Shown: positions 34,080-43,802, counted from the first letter of the stretch. The stretch is DNA of 51,227 nt from Nitrospinaceae bacterium (GCA_029261555.1 JAJDBB010000022.1:1-51227); one strand, 5' to 3'. Notes: generated by a model from the sequence alone, not told the origin. Translations and numbers: made by a program.

Positions 34080-36737
34080 ATGACGTCGCCCACGAAAGCC
34101 CCATCCCCCCCCGCGGACGAAACCCCGATGATGAAGCAGTACCAAGGCGTCAAACGGGATCACCCGGACTCCATTCTGTTTTTCCGCATGGGGGACTTTT
34201 ATGAAATGTTCAACGAGGACGCCAAGGCGGCGTCGAAAATCCTGCAGATCGCCCTGACCGCGCGCAGCAAAAATAAAGCGAACGCCATTCCCATGTGCGG
34301 AATCCCGCACCATGCCGCCAACGGTTACATCGCCAAATTGATTAAGGCCGGACAAACCGTCGCCATTTGCGAGCAGATGGAAGATCCGCGTCAGGCCAAA
34401 GGCATCGTAAAGCGCGAGGTGGTCCGGGTCGTCACCCCCGGAACGGTCTTGGACGACGCCTTGCTCGATCCCAAAAGCGATCATTTTCTGGTATCGATTT
34501 TTTTCAGCGAGGACGGATTCGGCCTGGCCGCTTTGGACGTCACGACTGGACTATTCAAAACAACCGAGTTTTCAGAAGAAGGAGGCGAGTCCCTTCTGCG
34601 CGACGAGTTGGAAAAAATGGAGGCGCGGGAAATCCTGGTCCCACAATCGGCGCTGGATTCCAATGGAGACGCCGCGCAATGGTTGAAGCGCCATTGCGAT
34701 TGTCTGCGCGGACTGGAGGACTGGACTTTCAGCCACAGTCAGTCCTACCGCTGTCTGGTGGAGCATTTCAAGACCGCTTCGCTCGAGGGGTTTGGATGCG
34801 AGACCTGGAAAAAAGCCGTGCGCGCCGCAGGCGCCCTTCTGCAATATTTAAATGAAACTCAAAAATCCTCGCTCGACCATGTCAACACGCTGACCGCCTT
34901 CAGCGTCGGCAAGCACATGGCGCTGGACCCCGCCACCTTAAAAAATCTCGAACTGGTCAAATCCAGCGAAGGCGGACGCAAGGGTTCTCTTCTCGATTTG
35001 TTAGACGTTTCCCAAACCCCGCTGGGATCGCGAAAGGTTAGGGAATGGATCGTCAAACCACTGATTGAGAAACCCTCCATCAACGAGCGCCTTGGCCTGG
35101 TGGAGGAATTTGTAACCCAGCCCATTCTACGGTCGGACTTGAGGGAACAGTTCAAATCCATTTTCGATCTGGAGCGGCTTTTGGGACGCTTGGCGATGAA
35201 CGCCGGTTCTCCGCGCGATCTCCATGCGCTTAAAACTTCGCTGGCCGTTCTACCGACCATCCGACGCTTACTGGACGGCCTTCCGCCCGACCGCGCAGGC
35301 CAATACGCGCAGAGTTGGGACAACCTGGAATCGGTTTATAAAATGATTGACGAAACCATCGTCGACGATCCGCCTCTGAATTTTAAAAACGGCAGCTTGA
35401 TCAAGCCCGGAATCGACGAAGAACTGGACCGATTAAAAACAGTCAGCCGCGACGGCAAAACCTGGATCGCCAATCACGAGATCCAGGAAAAAGAGCGCAC
35501 GGGCATTCCCACGTTGAAGGTGGGATACAACAAAATTTACGGTTACTATATCGAGGTTACCAAAAAACAATTGGAACGCGTGCCGCCGGAATACATCCGC
35601 AAGCAATCGTTGGTCAACTGCGAACGCTACGTTTCGTCCGAACTGAAAGATTACGAAAACGAAATTTCCGGAGCGGAAGAAAAAATTGTCGAATTGGAAA
35701 ACCGGATTTTTCAAAAATTTCGGTCGGAGGTCGCGGCGGAAGGCGCACGAATCCAGCACATGGCCCGAATTATGGGAGAGATCGACGCCTTGCTGGCGTT
35801 CGCAGAAATTGCGCATCGCAAAAATTATTGCCGCCCCAGAATTCACGAGGGATCGGAAATCAGACTCGTCAACGCCCGCCATCCGCTGATCGAACACCTC
35901 AATCCATCCTTGCAGTTCATCCCTAACGATGCCTTGCTCGATTGCGATGAAAACCAGATCATGATCATCACCGGTCCCAACATGGCGGGAAAATCCACAT
36001 TCTTGCGGCAAACAGCGCTGGTTTCCCTCATGGCTCAGGTCGGAAGTTTTGTTCCCTGCGAGGAGGCCGATGTCGGACTGGTGGATAGGATATTTTCCCG
36101 CGTTGGGGCGCAGGACCATTTAATGAAAGGCCAATCCACCTTCATGGTGGAGATGAACGAGACCGCGAATATTTTGAACAACGCCACCGCAAAAAGCCTG
36201 ATCATTCTGGACGAGATTGGCCGCGGCACCAGCACGTTCGACGGCGTCAGCATTGCCTGGGCAATTGTGGAGAGCCTCCATGGATCGCATAAGATCGGAG
36301 CCAAAACCCTGTTCGCCACCCATTACCACGAATTGACGGAGTTGGCGCTCACCCTTCCCGGGGTAAAAAATTTCAGCGTTCAGATAAAGGAGTGGAACGA
36401 CGAAATCATTTTCCTGAGAAAAATAATTCCCGGCGGCGCGGACAAGAGTTACGGAATTCAGGTAGCAAGATTGGCCGGCCTTCCGGAAGAGGTTCTGGCC
36501 CGCGCCCGCGAAATTCTTTATAACCTGGAATCCGGAGAGCTGGATGAAAACGGCTCGCCAAAAATCGGACACTCGCAGGAGGCCCCAAAAAATAAAGGTC
36601 CACAACAAATTCCCTTGTTTCAGGATCCCGCCTCCCCTGTCCTGAAAAAATTAAAAGAAACTCACCCGGACGAACTCACCCCACGCCAGGCATTGGATTT
36701 TTTGTATGAAATCCGGCAACTTATTGATAATAAATGA
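34080..36737 (+). CDS. mutS: DNA mismatch repair protein MutS
   Basis: An 885-residue MutS1. The mismatch-recognition start FFRMGDFYEMF (the Phe-X-Glu wedge), Walker A GPNMAGKSTFLRQ, LVDRIFSRVGAQDHLMKGQS, Walker B LIILDEIGRGTSTFDG, and TLFATHYHEL are all intact. The C-terminal helix-turn-helix ends with ELTPRQALDFLYEIRQL. It follows the HIT gene by 15 bases. No mutL in the window. Confidence 0.98.
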   Translation: MTSPTKAPSPPADETPMMKQYQGVKRDHPDSILFFRMGDFYEMFNEDAKAASKILQIALTARSKNKANAIPMCGIPHHAANGYIAKLIKAGQTVAICEQMEDPRQAKGIVKREVVRVVTPGTVLDDALLDPKSDHFLVSIFFSEDGFGLAALDVTTGLFKTTEFSEEGGESLLRDELEKMEAREILVPQSALDSNGDAAQWLKRHCDCLRGLEDWTFSHSQSYRCLVEHFKTASLEGFGCETWKKAVRAAGALLQYLNETQKSSLDHVNTLTAFSVGKHMALDPATLKNLELVKSSEGGRKGSLLDLLDVSQTPLGSRKVREWIVKPLIEKPSINERLGLVEEFVTQPILRSDLREQFKSIFDLERLLGRLAMNAGSPRDLHALKTSLAVLPTIRRLLDGLPPDRAGQYAQSWDNLESVYKMIDETIVDDPPLNFKNGSLIKPGIDEELDRLKTVSRDGKTWIANHEIQEKERTGIPTLKVGYNKIYGYYIEVTKKQLERVPPEYIRKQSLVNCERYVSSELKDYENEISGAEEKIVELENRIFQKFRSEVAAEGARIQHMARIMGEIDALLAFAEIAHRKNYCRPRIHEGSEIRLVNARHPLIEHLNPSLQFIPNDALLDCDENQIMIITGPNMAGKSTFLRQTALVSLMAQVGSFVPCEEADVGLVDRIFSRVGAQDHLMKGQSTFMVEMNETANILNNATAKSLIILDEIGRGTSTFDGVSIAWAIVESLHGSHKIGAKTLFATHYHELTELALTLPGVKNFSVQIKEWNDEIIFLRKIIPGGADKSYGIQVARLAGLPEEVLARAREILYNLESGELDENGSPKIGHSQEAPKNKGPQQIPLFQDPASPVLKKLKETHPDELTPRQALDFLYEIRQLIDNK

Positions 36738-36796
36738 GATTTTTTTGTTTAGCAAAGGCCCCGCGTTTAATTGTAACTTTACATTTCCTTGACAAT

Positions 36797-36813
36797 CTTG
36801 TAACATTTACAAG
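36797..36813. promoter_or_regulatory. Operator-like palindrome in the mutS-DUF4390 spacer
   Basis: CTTGTAA-CAT-TTACAAG is a perfect 7-bp inverted repeat with a 3-base centre. A perfect -35 hexamer, TTGACA, lies at 36789-36794, so the palindrome would occupy the spacer of that promoter; the -10 is poor. The 181-base spacer also carries the third GTCGGCGAGGCGCC copy at 36836-36849. No gene seen here. Confidence 0.4.
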
Positions 36814-36918
36814 CGTGTCGCTGGTGCCAATAGGCGTCGGCGAGGCGCCCTTTTAATTGCCTCCGACTGTTTGAGACGACTCACGTTCCCGTAAATCTAT
36901 CTTCTTTTCATCCGGCCT

Positions 36919-37647
36919 ATGGATTCTGAAAAAATATTTTGCGGTTTTCTTTCGAGCGGTGGATGGATGGCCAGTTCCCGTCCGATGCGCAAAGCCTTAT
37001 TGTTTATATTTTTTATGGCGGCGTTTCTTACCGTCGGACAGGCCTATGCCGCAAGCCCTTCCATTGTGAACATTGGCGTCGGTCAGTCAGGAAACCTTTT
37101 GACCGTGGACGCCAAACTGACCAACGGTTTCAATCACGACTTGATGGAGGTGGTTGAAAGCGGCGTTCCGGTAAATTTCACTTACCAGATTGAACTTCGC
37201 CGTTCAACTCCATTTTGGAAAGACAGTTTGATCGCCTCTGCGGAGGTGGTCCAATCCGTTCAGTACGACTCCCTGCAAAAGACTTTTCGTTTCCTGGTCA
37301 CAGGTAAAAACGTAAAACGTAAACTATCCACCCACGACAAAGCTCGGTTTCAGGAATTATTAACGACCCTGAAAGACGTCCCGATCGCTTCGTTTTTCAA
37401 GCTGGACCCGGAAGCTAAATATTATGTGCGGGTTAAGGCGGATTTAAAAACTGATCGCTTTTGGTTTCCCTTTAATCACCTCCTCTTTTTCGTTCCCTTC
37501 AACGACATAAAAACCTCCTGGGCCGAGTCTTCGCCGCTTCAATTACCCGCGTACGCGGAATCCGAAGAAGCCAGCCTGGATTCCAAAACGGAATCCGGCG
37601 CCGGGCCGAAGGTTTTAAAACATGTCATCCGATCCTTCAATCAATAA
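36919..37647 (+). CDS. DUF4390 exported protein
   Basis: A protein of up to 242 residues with an N-terminal hydrophobic segment (ALLFIFFMAAFLTVGQAYA) and the DUF4390 body (VDAKLTNGFNHDLMEVVESG, VNFTYQIELRR, LDPEAKYYVRVKADL). The start is uncertain: ATG 36967 or 36985 would place the signal peptide better than ATG 36919, and none has a strong Shine-Dalgarno. It overlaps the histidine kinase start by 26 bases, the usual partner of DUF4390 genes, suggesting a periplasmic accessory or input to the kinase. Confidence 0.85.
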   Translation: MDSEKIFCGFLSSGGWMASSRPMRKALLFIFFMAAFLTVGQAYAASPSIVNIGVGQSGNLLTVDAKLTNGFNHDLMEVVESGVPVNFTYQIELRRSTPFWKDSLIASAEVVQSVQYDSLQKTFRFLVTGKNVKRKLSTHDKARFQELLTTLKDVPIASFFKLDPEAKYYVRVKADLKTDRFWFPFNHLLFFVPFNDIKTSWAESSPLQLPAYAESEEASLDSKTESGAGPKVLKHVIRSFNQ

Positions 37648-39943
37648 TCCCCGCTACATCCCTCCCAGCGAGGAGCATTTAAGAAAAAAAAAGATTCGCA
37701 TACGCCGTGCCATCGTGGGAATCGGTCTGGCCCTCGCCGTGCTTACGTTTTTGGAAACCTGGATTTTAAAACAGGAGTCCAACGGTCCCCAACTGGCCAA
37801 CAACCTGGCAGTCTTGTCAGTCTTCAATATCATCCTGATCCTTATCTTTGTTCTTCTCCTGCTCATCACCCGCAACCTGGTCAAGCTATACAACGAACGC
37901 AAGAGCCGGATCCTCGGTTCCCGGTTTCAAACCAAGCTCATCATCGCCTTTTTGATCCTTGCCCTGTTTCCCACCATTTTTCTTTTTTTGGTGGCCAATA
38001 AATTATTCAGTTTCAGCGTTGGGAACTGGTTCAGCGTCAAAGTGCAGGAACCTCTGGAACAGTCCATGGAAGTGGCGCGGGAATACTATACGCACATGGA
38101 AAAACAGGCCCTGCATAATTCCCGGATGATTGAAAAGTTCATCACCAAAAACAAACTTTATCTGGTCGAAAACCGAAGCCAACTGGACGATATGGTCTCG
38201 GAAAAAATTGAGGAGTACGCGTTGGGCGGGGTGGTCATTTACGATAACCAGGGCAAACACGTGGCCTCCATTTTCCATGAAACCCTTCCGCCCGAATACG
38301 TCTCGATGGATCTATCGGAACTGGTGACTCCCTTGTCCGCTGAAAGGGAAAGCTCCGAAGTCCGGTCTGCGATGAAGGAGGACTTTTTAGTGACGGCGGT
38401 TCCCCTGACGCAAAAACTGGACGGCGAGCTGAGCGTTTGGGGTTACATCGTCACCATGTCACATATTCCAAAAACGGCACTGCAAAAAATCGAAAGCATC
38501 CGCAAATACTACGAGGAATACAAACAACAAAGCCTGCTCAAGTGGCCTGTCAGCGCCAACTATTACATTACTTTTTTATTGGTCACTTTATTGATTTTAT
38601 TCTCCGCCATATGGCTCGGATTTTATATGGCTCGCGGCATCACCGTCCCCATTCAAGAACTGGCCGAGGGGACGCGCAGGATCGCCGAAGGTGATCTGGA
38701 ATTTAAAATAGGCGTACAGGCCAACGACGAAATTGGAGTCCTGGTGGACTCGTTCAACAAAATGACAAACGACCTGAACGAAAACAACTCGAAAATTCAA
38801 GAGGCCAACGAAGCGCTGAAATCCACTAATATTGAGCTTGACCGTCGCCGTCGCTATATCGAAACAGTTTTAGAAAACATCGGCGCCGGCGTTGTGTCCG
38901 TTGACAAAAAAGGGAGGATATCCACCTTTAACAAGGCCGCCAGGAGAATCCTCGACGTCAAGGACCAAGACGTCCTAGGCTCCAGTTACAAATATATATT
39001 TTCCGAAACTTTCCAGAGTCCCATCAGAAAAATGATCAAACAAATGATTCGTGACGGCTCGGATTTTTTGGAAGAACAAATTGCGTTTCCCGTCGGCGAC
39101 TCTCAATTGACGCTCCTGGTCAACATCAACGCCCTCCAGGATTCCAATAGAAAATACGCGGGGATGGTGATCGTTTTTGAAAACCTGACGCAGATGATCA
39201 AGGCGCAAAAGGTCGCCGCCTGGCAGGAGGTGGCCCAGGGAATCGCTCATGAAATAAAAAATCCTCTCACTCCCATTCAGTTAAACGCCCAACGCTTGTT
39301 GAAAAAATATTACGAAGACAAAACCGACTTTGCCAGAGTGTTTGACGGCAGCATGAAAGTTATCATGCAGGAAGTGGAAGGCATGAAAGAGTTGCTCAAT
39401 GAGTTTGTGCGTTTTTCGCGCATGCCAGCTCCAAACCCCAGGCCTGTTTCTCTGAGGCAAATCCTCGACGACGTCGCTATGTTGTACTCAGACAATGAAA
39501 AAAACATTACCGTCAAAAAAAATTACGACCCAAACGTTAACCGGATCAACGTGGACGAGGAACAAATCCGGCGCGTATTCATCAACTTGTTCAACAACGC
39601 TCTGGACGCAATGGAACCTGGCGGGCAAATCGAAATCTCCACCCGCCTGATTAATAAAACCAACTCCGTCCAGATTGAATTTTGCGACGACGGCATGGGA
39701 ATTTCATCCTCCGACCGGGACAAACTATTCCTGCCCCACTTCACGACAAAAAACCGCGGAACCGGACTGGGTCTGGCCATCGTCCACCGGGTCATTGTCG
39801 ACCACGGCGGCTCCATTCAAGTCCGGGACAATCTGCCGAAAGGCACGGCGTTTATCATCGACCTTCCTCAAACGTTTAAATCCTCCGAGTCGGCAAAAAT
39901 CATCAGTCCCAAACAATTCAGAAAAACATCGCCTCCCGTTTAA
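37622..39943 (+). CDS. NtrY-like membrane sensor histidine kinase
   Basis: A 773-residue kinase. Three hydrophobic segments sit near the N-terminus (residues about 25-45, 60-85 and 105-125), then a periplasmic sensor region, another membrane helix (about 318-340), HAMP (MARGITVPIQELAEGTRRIA), PAS (YIETVLENIGAGVVSVDKKG), and the H box AHEIKNPLTPIQLNAQRL with phospho-accepting His543. The ATPase boxes (INLFNNALDAM, FCDDGMGI, GTGLGLAIVHRV) follow. The domain order matches NtrY. No NtrX-type response regulator follows; the next gene is a small unknown protein. Confidence 0.94.
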   Translation: MSSDPSINNPRYIPPSEEHLRKKKIRIRRAIVGIGLALAVLTFLETWILKQESNGPQLANNLAVLSVFNIILILIFVLLLLITRNLVKLYNERKSRILGSRFQTKLIIAFLILALFPTIFLFLVANKLFSFSVGNWFSVKVQEPLEQSMEVAREYYTHMEKQALHNSRMIEKFITKNKLYLVENRSQLDDMVSEKIEEYALGGVVIYDNQGKHVASIFHETLPPEYVSMDLSELVTPLSAERESSEVRSAMKEDFLVTAVPLTQKLDGELSVWGYIVTMSHIPKTALQKIESIRKYYEEYKQQSLLKWPVSANYYITFLLVTLLILFSAIWLGFYMARGITVPIQELAEGTRRIAEGDLEFKIGVQANDEIGVLVDSFNKMTNDLNENNSKIQEANEALKSTNIELDRRRRYIETVLENIGAGVVSVDKKGRISTFNKAARRILDVKDQDVLGSSYKYIFSETFQSPIRKMIKQMIRDGSDFLEEQIAFPVGDSQLTLLVNINALQDSNRKYAGMVIVFENLTQMIKAQKVAAWQEVAQGIAHEIKNPLTPIQLNAQRLLKKYYEDKTDFARVFDGSMKVIMQEVEGMKELLNEFVRFSRMPAPNPRPVSLRQILDDVAMLYSDNEKNITVKKNYDPNVNRINVDEEQIRRVFINLFNNALDAMEPGGQIEISTRLINKTNSVQIEFCDDGMGISSSDRDKLFLPHFTTKNRGTGLGLAIVHRVIVDHGGSIQVRDNLPKGTAFIIDLPQTFKSSESAKIISPKQFRKTSPPV

Positions 39944-39974
39944 CTGGTTTTTATATCGAATAATTTACTCCCAA

Positions 39975-40003
39975 TTGTTTGAATAAACGACGGCCTATAT
40001 TAT
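39975..40003 (+). promoter_or_regulatory. Sigma-70-like promoter of the small 40046 gene
   Basis: TTGTTT (39975-39980), a 17-base spacer and TATTAT (39998-40003), about 43 bases before ATG 40046. This also supports that the histidine kinase transcript ends upstream. Confidence 0.55.
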
Positions 40004-40045
40004 AATCAAACCAATCGAAAATTATATATTCACCCTAGGTTTGTT

Positions 40046-40285
40046 ATGAAAGACAACTGGACCATTTCACTCGACAAGAAGGCCCACGCCCGGTTAACCC
40101 AGGTTTGCGGAAACGATCCCGAGGCCGCGCGCCAATTTATCATTCAAGCGGTGAAGGAAAAGCTGGACGCCGTTTCTGGAATTGGCGCATCTGAAAAAAC
40201 TCTGGATGTCGACGGTCTGAAAGAATATCTGGATTCCGGGAAACCCGGCAGTCGTTCTTATGGAGCCAAAGGTCAAGGTTGGTAG
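40046..40285 (+). CDS. Small protein, unknown function
   Basis: A 79-residue soluble protein with no family recognised. The first half (ISLDKKAHARLTQVCGNDPE, then FIIQAVKEKLD) looks helical and resembles the ribbon-helix-helix style of small DNA-binding or antitoxin proteins only loosely. The end is Gly-rich (SGKPGSRSYGAKGQGW). It has its own promoter candidate, and no toxin-like gene is adjacent. Confidence 0.6.
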   Translation: MKDNWTISLDKKAHARLTQVCGNDPEAARQFIIQAVKEKLDAVSGIGASEKTLDVDGLKEYLDSGKPGSRSYGAKGQGW

Positions 40286-40334
40286 CCCTCAATAAATTCG
40301 TTTACTTATTATCTGGTTATTCAGCAAAATCCTT

Positions 40335-41771
40335 ATGACGCAAAAGCATAATTTTTTAATCGGAAAAGAATGGCGCGAAGCCAAAAATACGTTGCCGGTT
40401 CTCAACCCCTTTTCCCAAGAAGTCGTCGCCGAAGTTTGCCTGGCCGGACGCGAGGAGTTGTTGCAAGCCATCGACCTCGCGGAGAAGGCGTTCCGGATCA
40501 CTCAAACGCAACCGGCATTTGTGCGCAGTCGGATCTGTAAACAAATATCGGAGGGAATAGAAAAGCAGTCGGAAGAGTTTGCGCGAACCATCGCTCTTGA
40601 ATCTGGGAAACCCCTGGTATACGCCCGCGGGGAAGTTTCCCGCGCCGCGCTCACGTTTCAAGTCGCGGCGGAAGAGGCCAAACGCATCGGCGGGGAGATT
40701 CTGGATCTGGACATTGCGGAAAGCGGTCGCGGAAAAATGGGGATCACCCGACGGTTCCCCATCGGACCCATCGCGGGGATTTCCCCATTTAATTTTCCTC
40801 TCAATCTCGTAGCCCACAAGGTGGCCCCCGCTCTGGCAACCGGATGTCCCATAGTTTTAAAACCGTCCTCCACCACTCCCTTGACGGCGTTAGCTCTCGC
40901 GAATATCGTTATGGAAACCGAGGCGCCAGAGGGCAGCATGAGCGTTGTCCCTTGCAAAAGCACGGACGCGACCCCTCTGGTGGAGGATCCAAGGCTTAAA
41001 ATGATCAGCTTCACGGGAAGCCCTCCAGTGGGGTGGGACATTAAGAGCCGGGCCGGAAAGAAAAAGACGGTTTTGGAATTGGGCGGCAACGCCGCGGTGA
41101 TCATAGAACCGGATGCGGACTTGCCGTTGGCCGCAAAAAAAGTTTGCGCCGGGGCGTTCGCTTTTTCAGGCCAAGTTTGCATCTCGGTGCAAAGGGCGTT
41201 CATTCACGAATCCCGCATGGACGAATTCAAACGTTTGCTAACGGCGGAAATCAACGCATTAAAATCGGGCGACCCCTTGGACGATTCCGTCAACTTTGGA
41301 CCCTTGATCGATCTGGCCAACGCGGAAAGAATAGAAAACTGGATTCATAAAGCAGAAAATAGCGGCGCCAAAATTCTTTCGGGAGGAACGCGCACGGGAA
41401 CCATGGTGGAACCCACCGTACTCTCCAATGTTGATCCTCGCGAAGAAATCTCTTGTCAGGAAGCCTTTGGTCCGGTTTTGGTGCTTGAGGCTTACTCCGA
41501 TTTCCAAACCGTTTTGGACGTCGTGAACGACTCGCAGTTTGGTTTGCAAGCGGGTATATTCACTAATCAAATGGACAAAATCATGAAAGCGTTCAATCAA
41601 ATTGAAGTCGGCGGCCTGATCGTTAACGACGCGCCGACTTTTCGAGTAGACAACATGCCTTATGGAGGCGTGAAAAACTCCGGCTTTGGTCGGGAGGGAA
41701 TTCCTTACTCCGTGGAAGAGATGACGGAGATTAAACTTCTTGTTATGAACGATTACAGAGAGCGCCCATGA
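40335..41771 (+). CDS. NAD(P)-dependent aldehyde dehydrogenase
   Basis: A 478-residue aldehyde dehydrogenase superfamily enzyme: PFNFPLNLVAHKVAPALATG, SFTGSPPVGW, catalytic Glu248 in LELGGNAA and nucleophile Cys282 in FSGQVCISVQRAF, and FGPVLVLEAY. The SPPVGWDI variant of the usual SxxVG and the overall pattern resemble the group oxidising lactaldehyde, glyceraldehyde-3-phosphate or succinate semialdehyde; the substrate is not assignable. It overlaps the next gene by ATGA. Confidence 0.94.
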   Translation: MTQKHNFLIGKEWREAKNTLPVLNPFSQEVVAEVCLAGREELLQAIDLAEKAFRITQTQPAFVRSRICKQISEGIEKQSEEFARTIALESGKPLVYARGEVSRAALTFQVAAEEAKRIGGEILDLDIAESGRGKMGITRRFPIGPIAGISPFNFPLNLVAHKVAPALATGCPIVLKPSSTTPLTALALANIVMETEAPEGSMSVVPCKSTDATPLVEDPRLKMISFTGSPPVGWDIKSRAGKKKTVLELGGNAAVIIEPDADLPLAAKKVCAGAFAFSGQVCISVQRAFIHESRMDEFKRLLTAEINALKSGDPLDDSVNFGPLIDLANAERIENWIHKAENSGAKILSGGTRTGTMVEPTVLSNVDPREEISCQEAFGPVLVLEAYSDFQTVLDVVNDSQFGLQAGIFTNQMDKIMKAFNQIEVGGLIVNDAPTFRVDNMPYGGVKNSGFGREGIPYSVEEMTEIKLLVMNDYRERP

Positions 41772-42190
41772 CGGATCAAAACAGGTTTGAAGATAACGGG
41801 AACGGCACCGTTTCCGATCACGAAAAAAATGTGATGTGGAAAAAATTGGATTCGTTTCAAGACCAAAAAAAATGGCTTAATTTTTTTAAAGCCCACGATT
41901 ATATGGAAATCATGAACGTCATGAAATTTGCCGGTCACGATGACTGGCGATTTCCCACCGAGGAAGAGGCTTGGAGCCTATTCGAGCTTGATAAAACCAA
42001 CCAGGATAAATACGGGGACGACATTTATCTGAACTCTGTTTTTGAACAAGGTTGCGGAGGGACAACCTGGACCTCGGACGTTAAGGACTCCTCCGCTCTG
42101 GTGGTTCAATTTGAGGACGGACAGAAGGTGTGGCCCTCTCAATACGCTAATATGAACATGTGCGTTCGTCTAGCGCGCAACCTGGATTGA
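41768..42190 (+). CDS. DUF1566 (Lcl C-terminal-like) protein
   Basis: A 140-residue protein with FEDNGNGTVSDHEKNVMWKK, HDDWRFPTEEE and GGTTWTSD, ending in VRLARNLD: the features of the DUF1566/Lcl domain, usually found in surface proteins. It has no signal peptide and is translationally coupled to the aldehyde dehydrogenase, so this copy appears cytoplasmic. Function unknown. It converges on the metalloprotease gene with a 4-base gap. Confidence 0.85.
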   Translation: MTDQNRFEDNGNGTVSDHEKNVMWKKLDSFQDQKKWLNFFKAHDYMEIMNVMKFAGHDDWRFPTEEEAWSLFELDKTNQDKYGDDIYLNSVFEQGCGGTTWTSDVKDSSALVVQFEDGQKVWPSQYANMNMCVRLARNLD

Positions 42191-42194
42191 GCCG

Positions 42195-43802
42195 CTATTT
42201 TCCCTTGTACGCCTTGCGAATCGGATACACAATCCGGAGGCTGGGTTCCTCCTTTGGGAAATACTCAAACCATGAGGAGGCTACAAACCGAATCCCCTGC
42301 GAAGCCGATTTAATGCGTTTAAAGTTTCGGCGGTTGATCCTCTCAGCCATAAGCTCCAACACCACCGGGCGACCGGGTTCGATTTCATAAGGCTGATTAG
42401 CCGTTTTTTCCAGATCAATTTTGACCGATCCGTTTCCCCCGCGGGCGGAAAGTTTCCCCGCCGCAAAGGCTCCGGTATCATCCCCCTCATAAGATATTTT
42501 CCACGAGTAAACCGTTTCGAAATCGCGCGCCCAGGCGATCGCGGCGGCAGAATCCAAAAATTGCAAACGATCTTTTCCTTTTTCGCGGTAGAAGAACAGG
42601 CTTTCCAACGGACGGGGCGCTAGCAGTTTCTCAAACCCATCGCGTCCCATCCGGGCGCACCGTTCGTTTTTCAAAAGCGACTCCGAATCGGTCCGTCGCT
42701 TGCGAATTAAATTTATTCGAAATTTCAAAGCTTCGGGAGCGTACAGGTAACAACTGATCACGCCAAGTTGCAGCGCATCGTTTTGCCCCGCTCCGTCCGC
42801 AGAAACGAGACTCAAAACCGAAGCCAGGCCGGTCTGCAGGCCGGGATTGTAGCTCCTTCCGGCTTCACGCGCAATTTTTTTCGCTCCCTTCCAATCGCCG
42901 GAATCCAACGCGGTTTTAAAAAGTTTTGTTGCAAGCTCCTCCCACAAATTCTCTGCGGAATCTTTCGGGAAATATTCCTTGCCTTTAAATACCTTCTCTT
43001 TTAAATACGCATAGCGCCTGGGATGGGTAGATTGAAAAAAGGGGTAATGAATGAAAGCCGCGACCGAGTTCGCAAAATCCTCCTGCGGACTGGTTCGGGA
43101 ATAAGTTGAGATATGTCGGGAAGACGTTGGGGCATAAACATCGACAGTTGGATCGTTTATCAGAGTGTACAAAAAATCGCTTCCCTTGACGGCGTCCAGG
43201 GGCGGTAAATGCAATACCCGAAAATTGGAAATTCCCAGCCACTCATTCGAGAAGCTTAAAAACCCGTTTTCCAAATCGAAAGCATGCCCCATTTCGTGAT
43301 GAACGATATTTTCAAAGTGGGATTCGTCTTCGTAAAATAGCGCGTTAAAAAATTCCACTTTGGGATCTTCATTATTTAAAACCACATTGTAAAGGCCGCC
43401 CTCGTCGCGATATACGGTGTTATAGGATGGAAATACCCCCGCTGGAACTTCCTCCGCCAGCGCACCCAGGTTGCGCCCTTTGATTTCCGATACGCGGTAA
43501 AAATTTTTAAATCCGGACAAAAAGAAAAACTCCGACGGCAGTTTGGAAAAAGCCCGATCCAGTTTTTCCATTTCATCCAGTTTCCATCCTTTGTCCAGGT
43601 CCGCTAATTGATATCCATACTTCCTTGCAAAGTTTTCCCGCGCCTGCTGGAGCCGCTCCGGGTAATCAGCGGGGGCTTCATAATACTTGCGAACCTTGGG
43701 AGTGGCGACCTCCTCCCCGTCCGACAGAGAAAGGAACGCTCCCAAAAACGTAAAGGTCAGAAAAAGGACAAGATGTATTTTGGCGTTCAAAATTTTTGGC
43801 AT
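42195..43802 (-). CDS. Exported zinc metalloprotease-like protein
   Basis: A 535-residue protein. A signal peptide (AKIHLVLFLTFTFLGAFLSL) is followed by a zincin domain with HHEMGHAFD (His169, Glu170, His173) and a downstream SPQEDFANSVAAF (Glu241), as in gluzincins of the anthrax-lethal-factor/M34-like type, where the E-D-F-A helix supplies the third ligand. The C-terminal about 250 residues are helical and then beta-rich without a recognised domain. ATG 43802 is used; an in-frame TTG at 43814 is the alternative. A role in envelope or extracellular proteolysis is inferred. Confidence 0.8.
   Translation of the reverse strand: MPKILNAKIHLVLFLTFTFLGAFLSLSDGEEVATPKVRKYYEAPADYPERLQQARENFARKYGYQLADLDKGWKLDEMEKLDRAFSKLPSEFFFLSGFKNFYRVSEIKGRNLGALAEEVPAGVFPSYNTVYRDEGGLYNVVLNNEDPKVEFFNALFYEDESHFENIVHHEMGHAFDLENGFLSFSNEWLGISNFRVLHLPPLDAVKGSDFLYTLINDPTVDVYAPTSSRHISTYSRTSPQEDFANSVAAFIHYPFFQSTHPRRYAYLKEKVFKGKEYFPKDSAENLWEELATKLFKTALDSGDWKGAKKIAREAGRSYNPGLQTGLASVLSLVSADGAGQNDALQLGVISCYLYAPEALKFRINLIRKRRTDSESLLKNERCARMGRDGFEKLLAPRPLESLFFYREKGKDRLQFLDSAAAIAWARDFETVYSWKISYEGDDTGAFAAGKLSARGGNGSVKIDLEKTANQPYEIEPGRPVVLELMAERINRRNFKRIKSASQGIRFVASSWFEYFPKEEPSLRIVYPIRKAYKGK

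Noticed and set aside
40046-40285. Small 79-residue gene considered as an antitoxin
   Set aside because: No toxin-like gene is adjacent and the resemblance to ribbon-helix-helix proteins is too weak to call.
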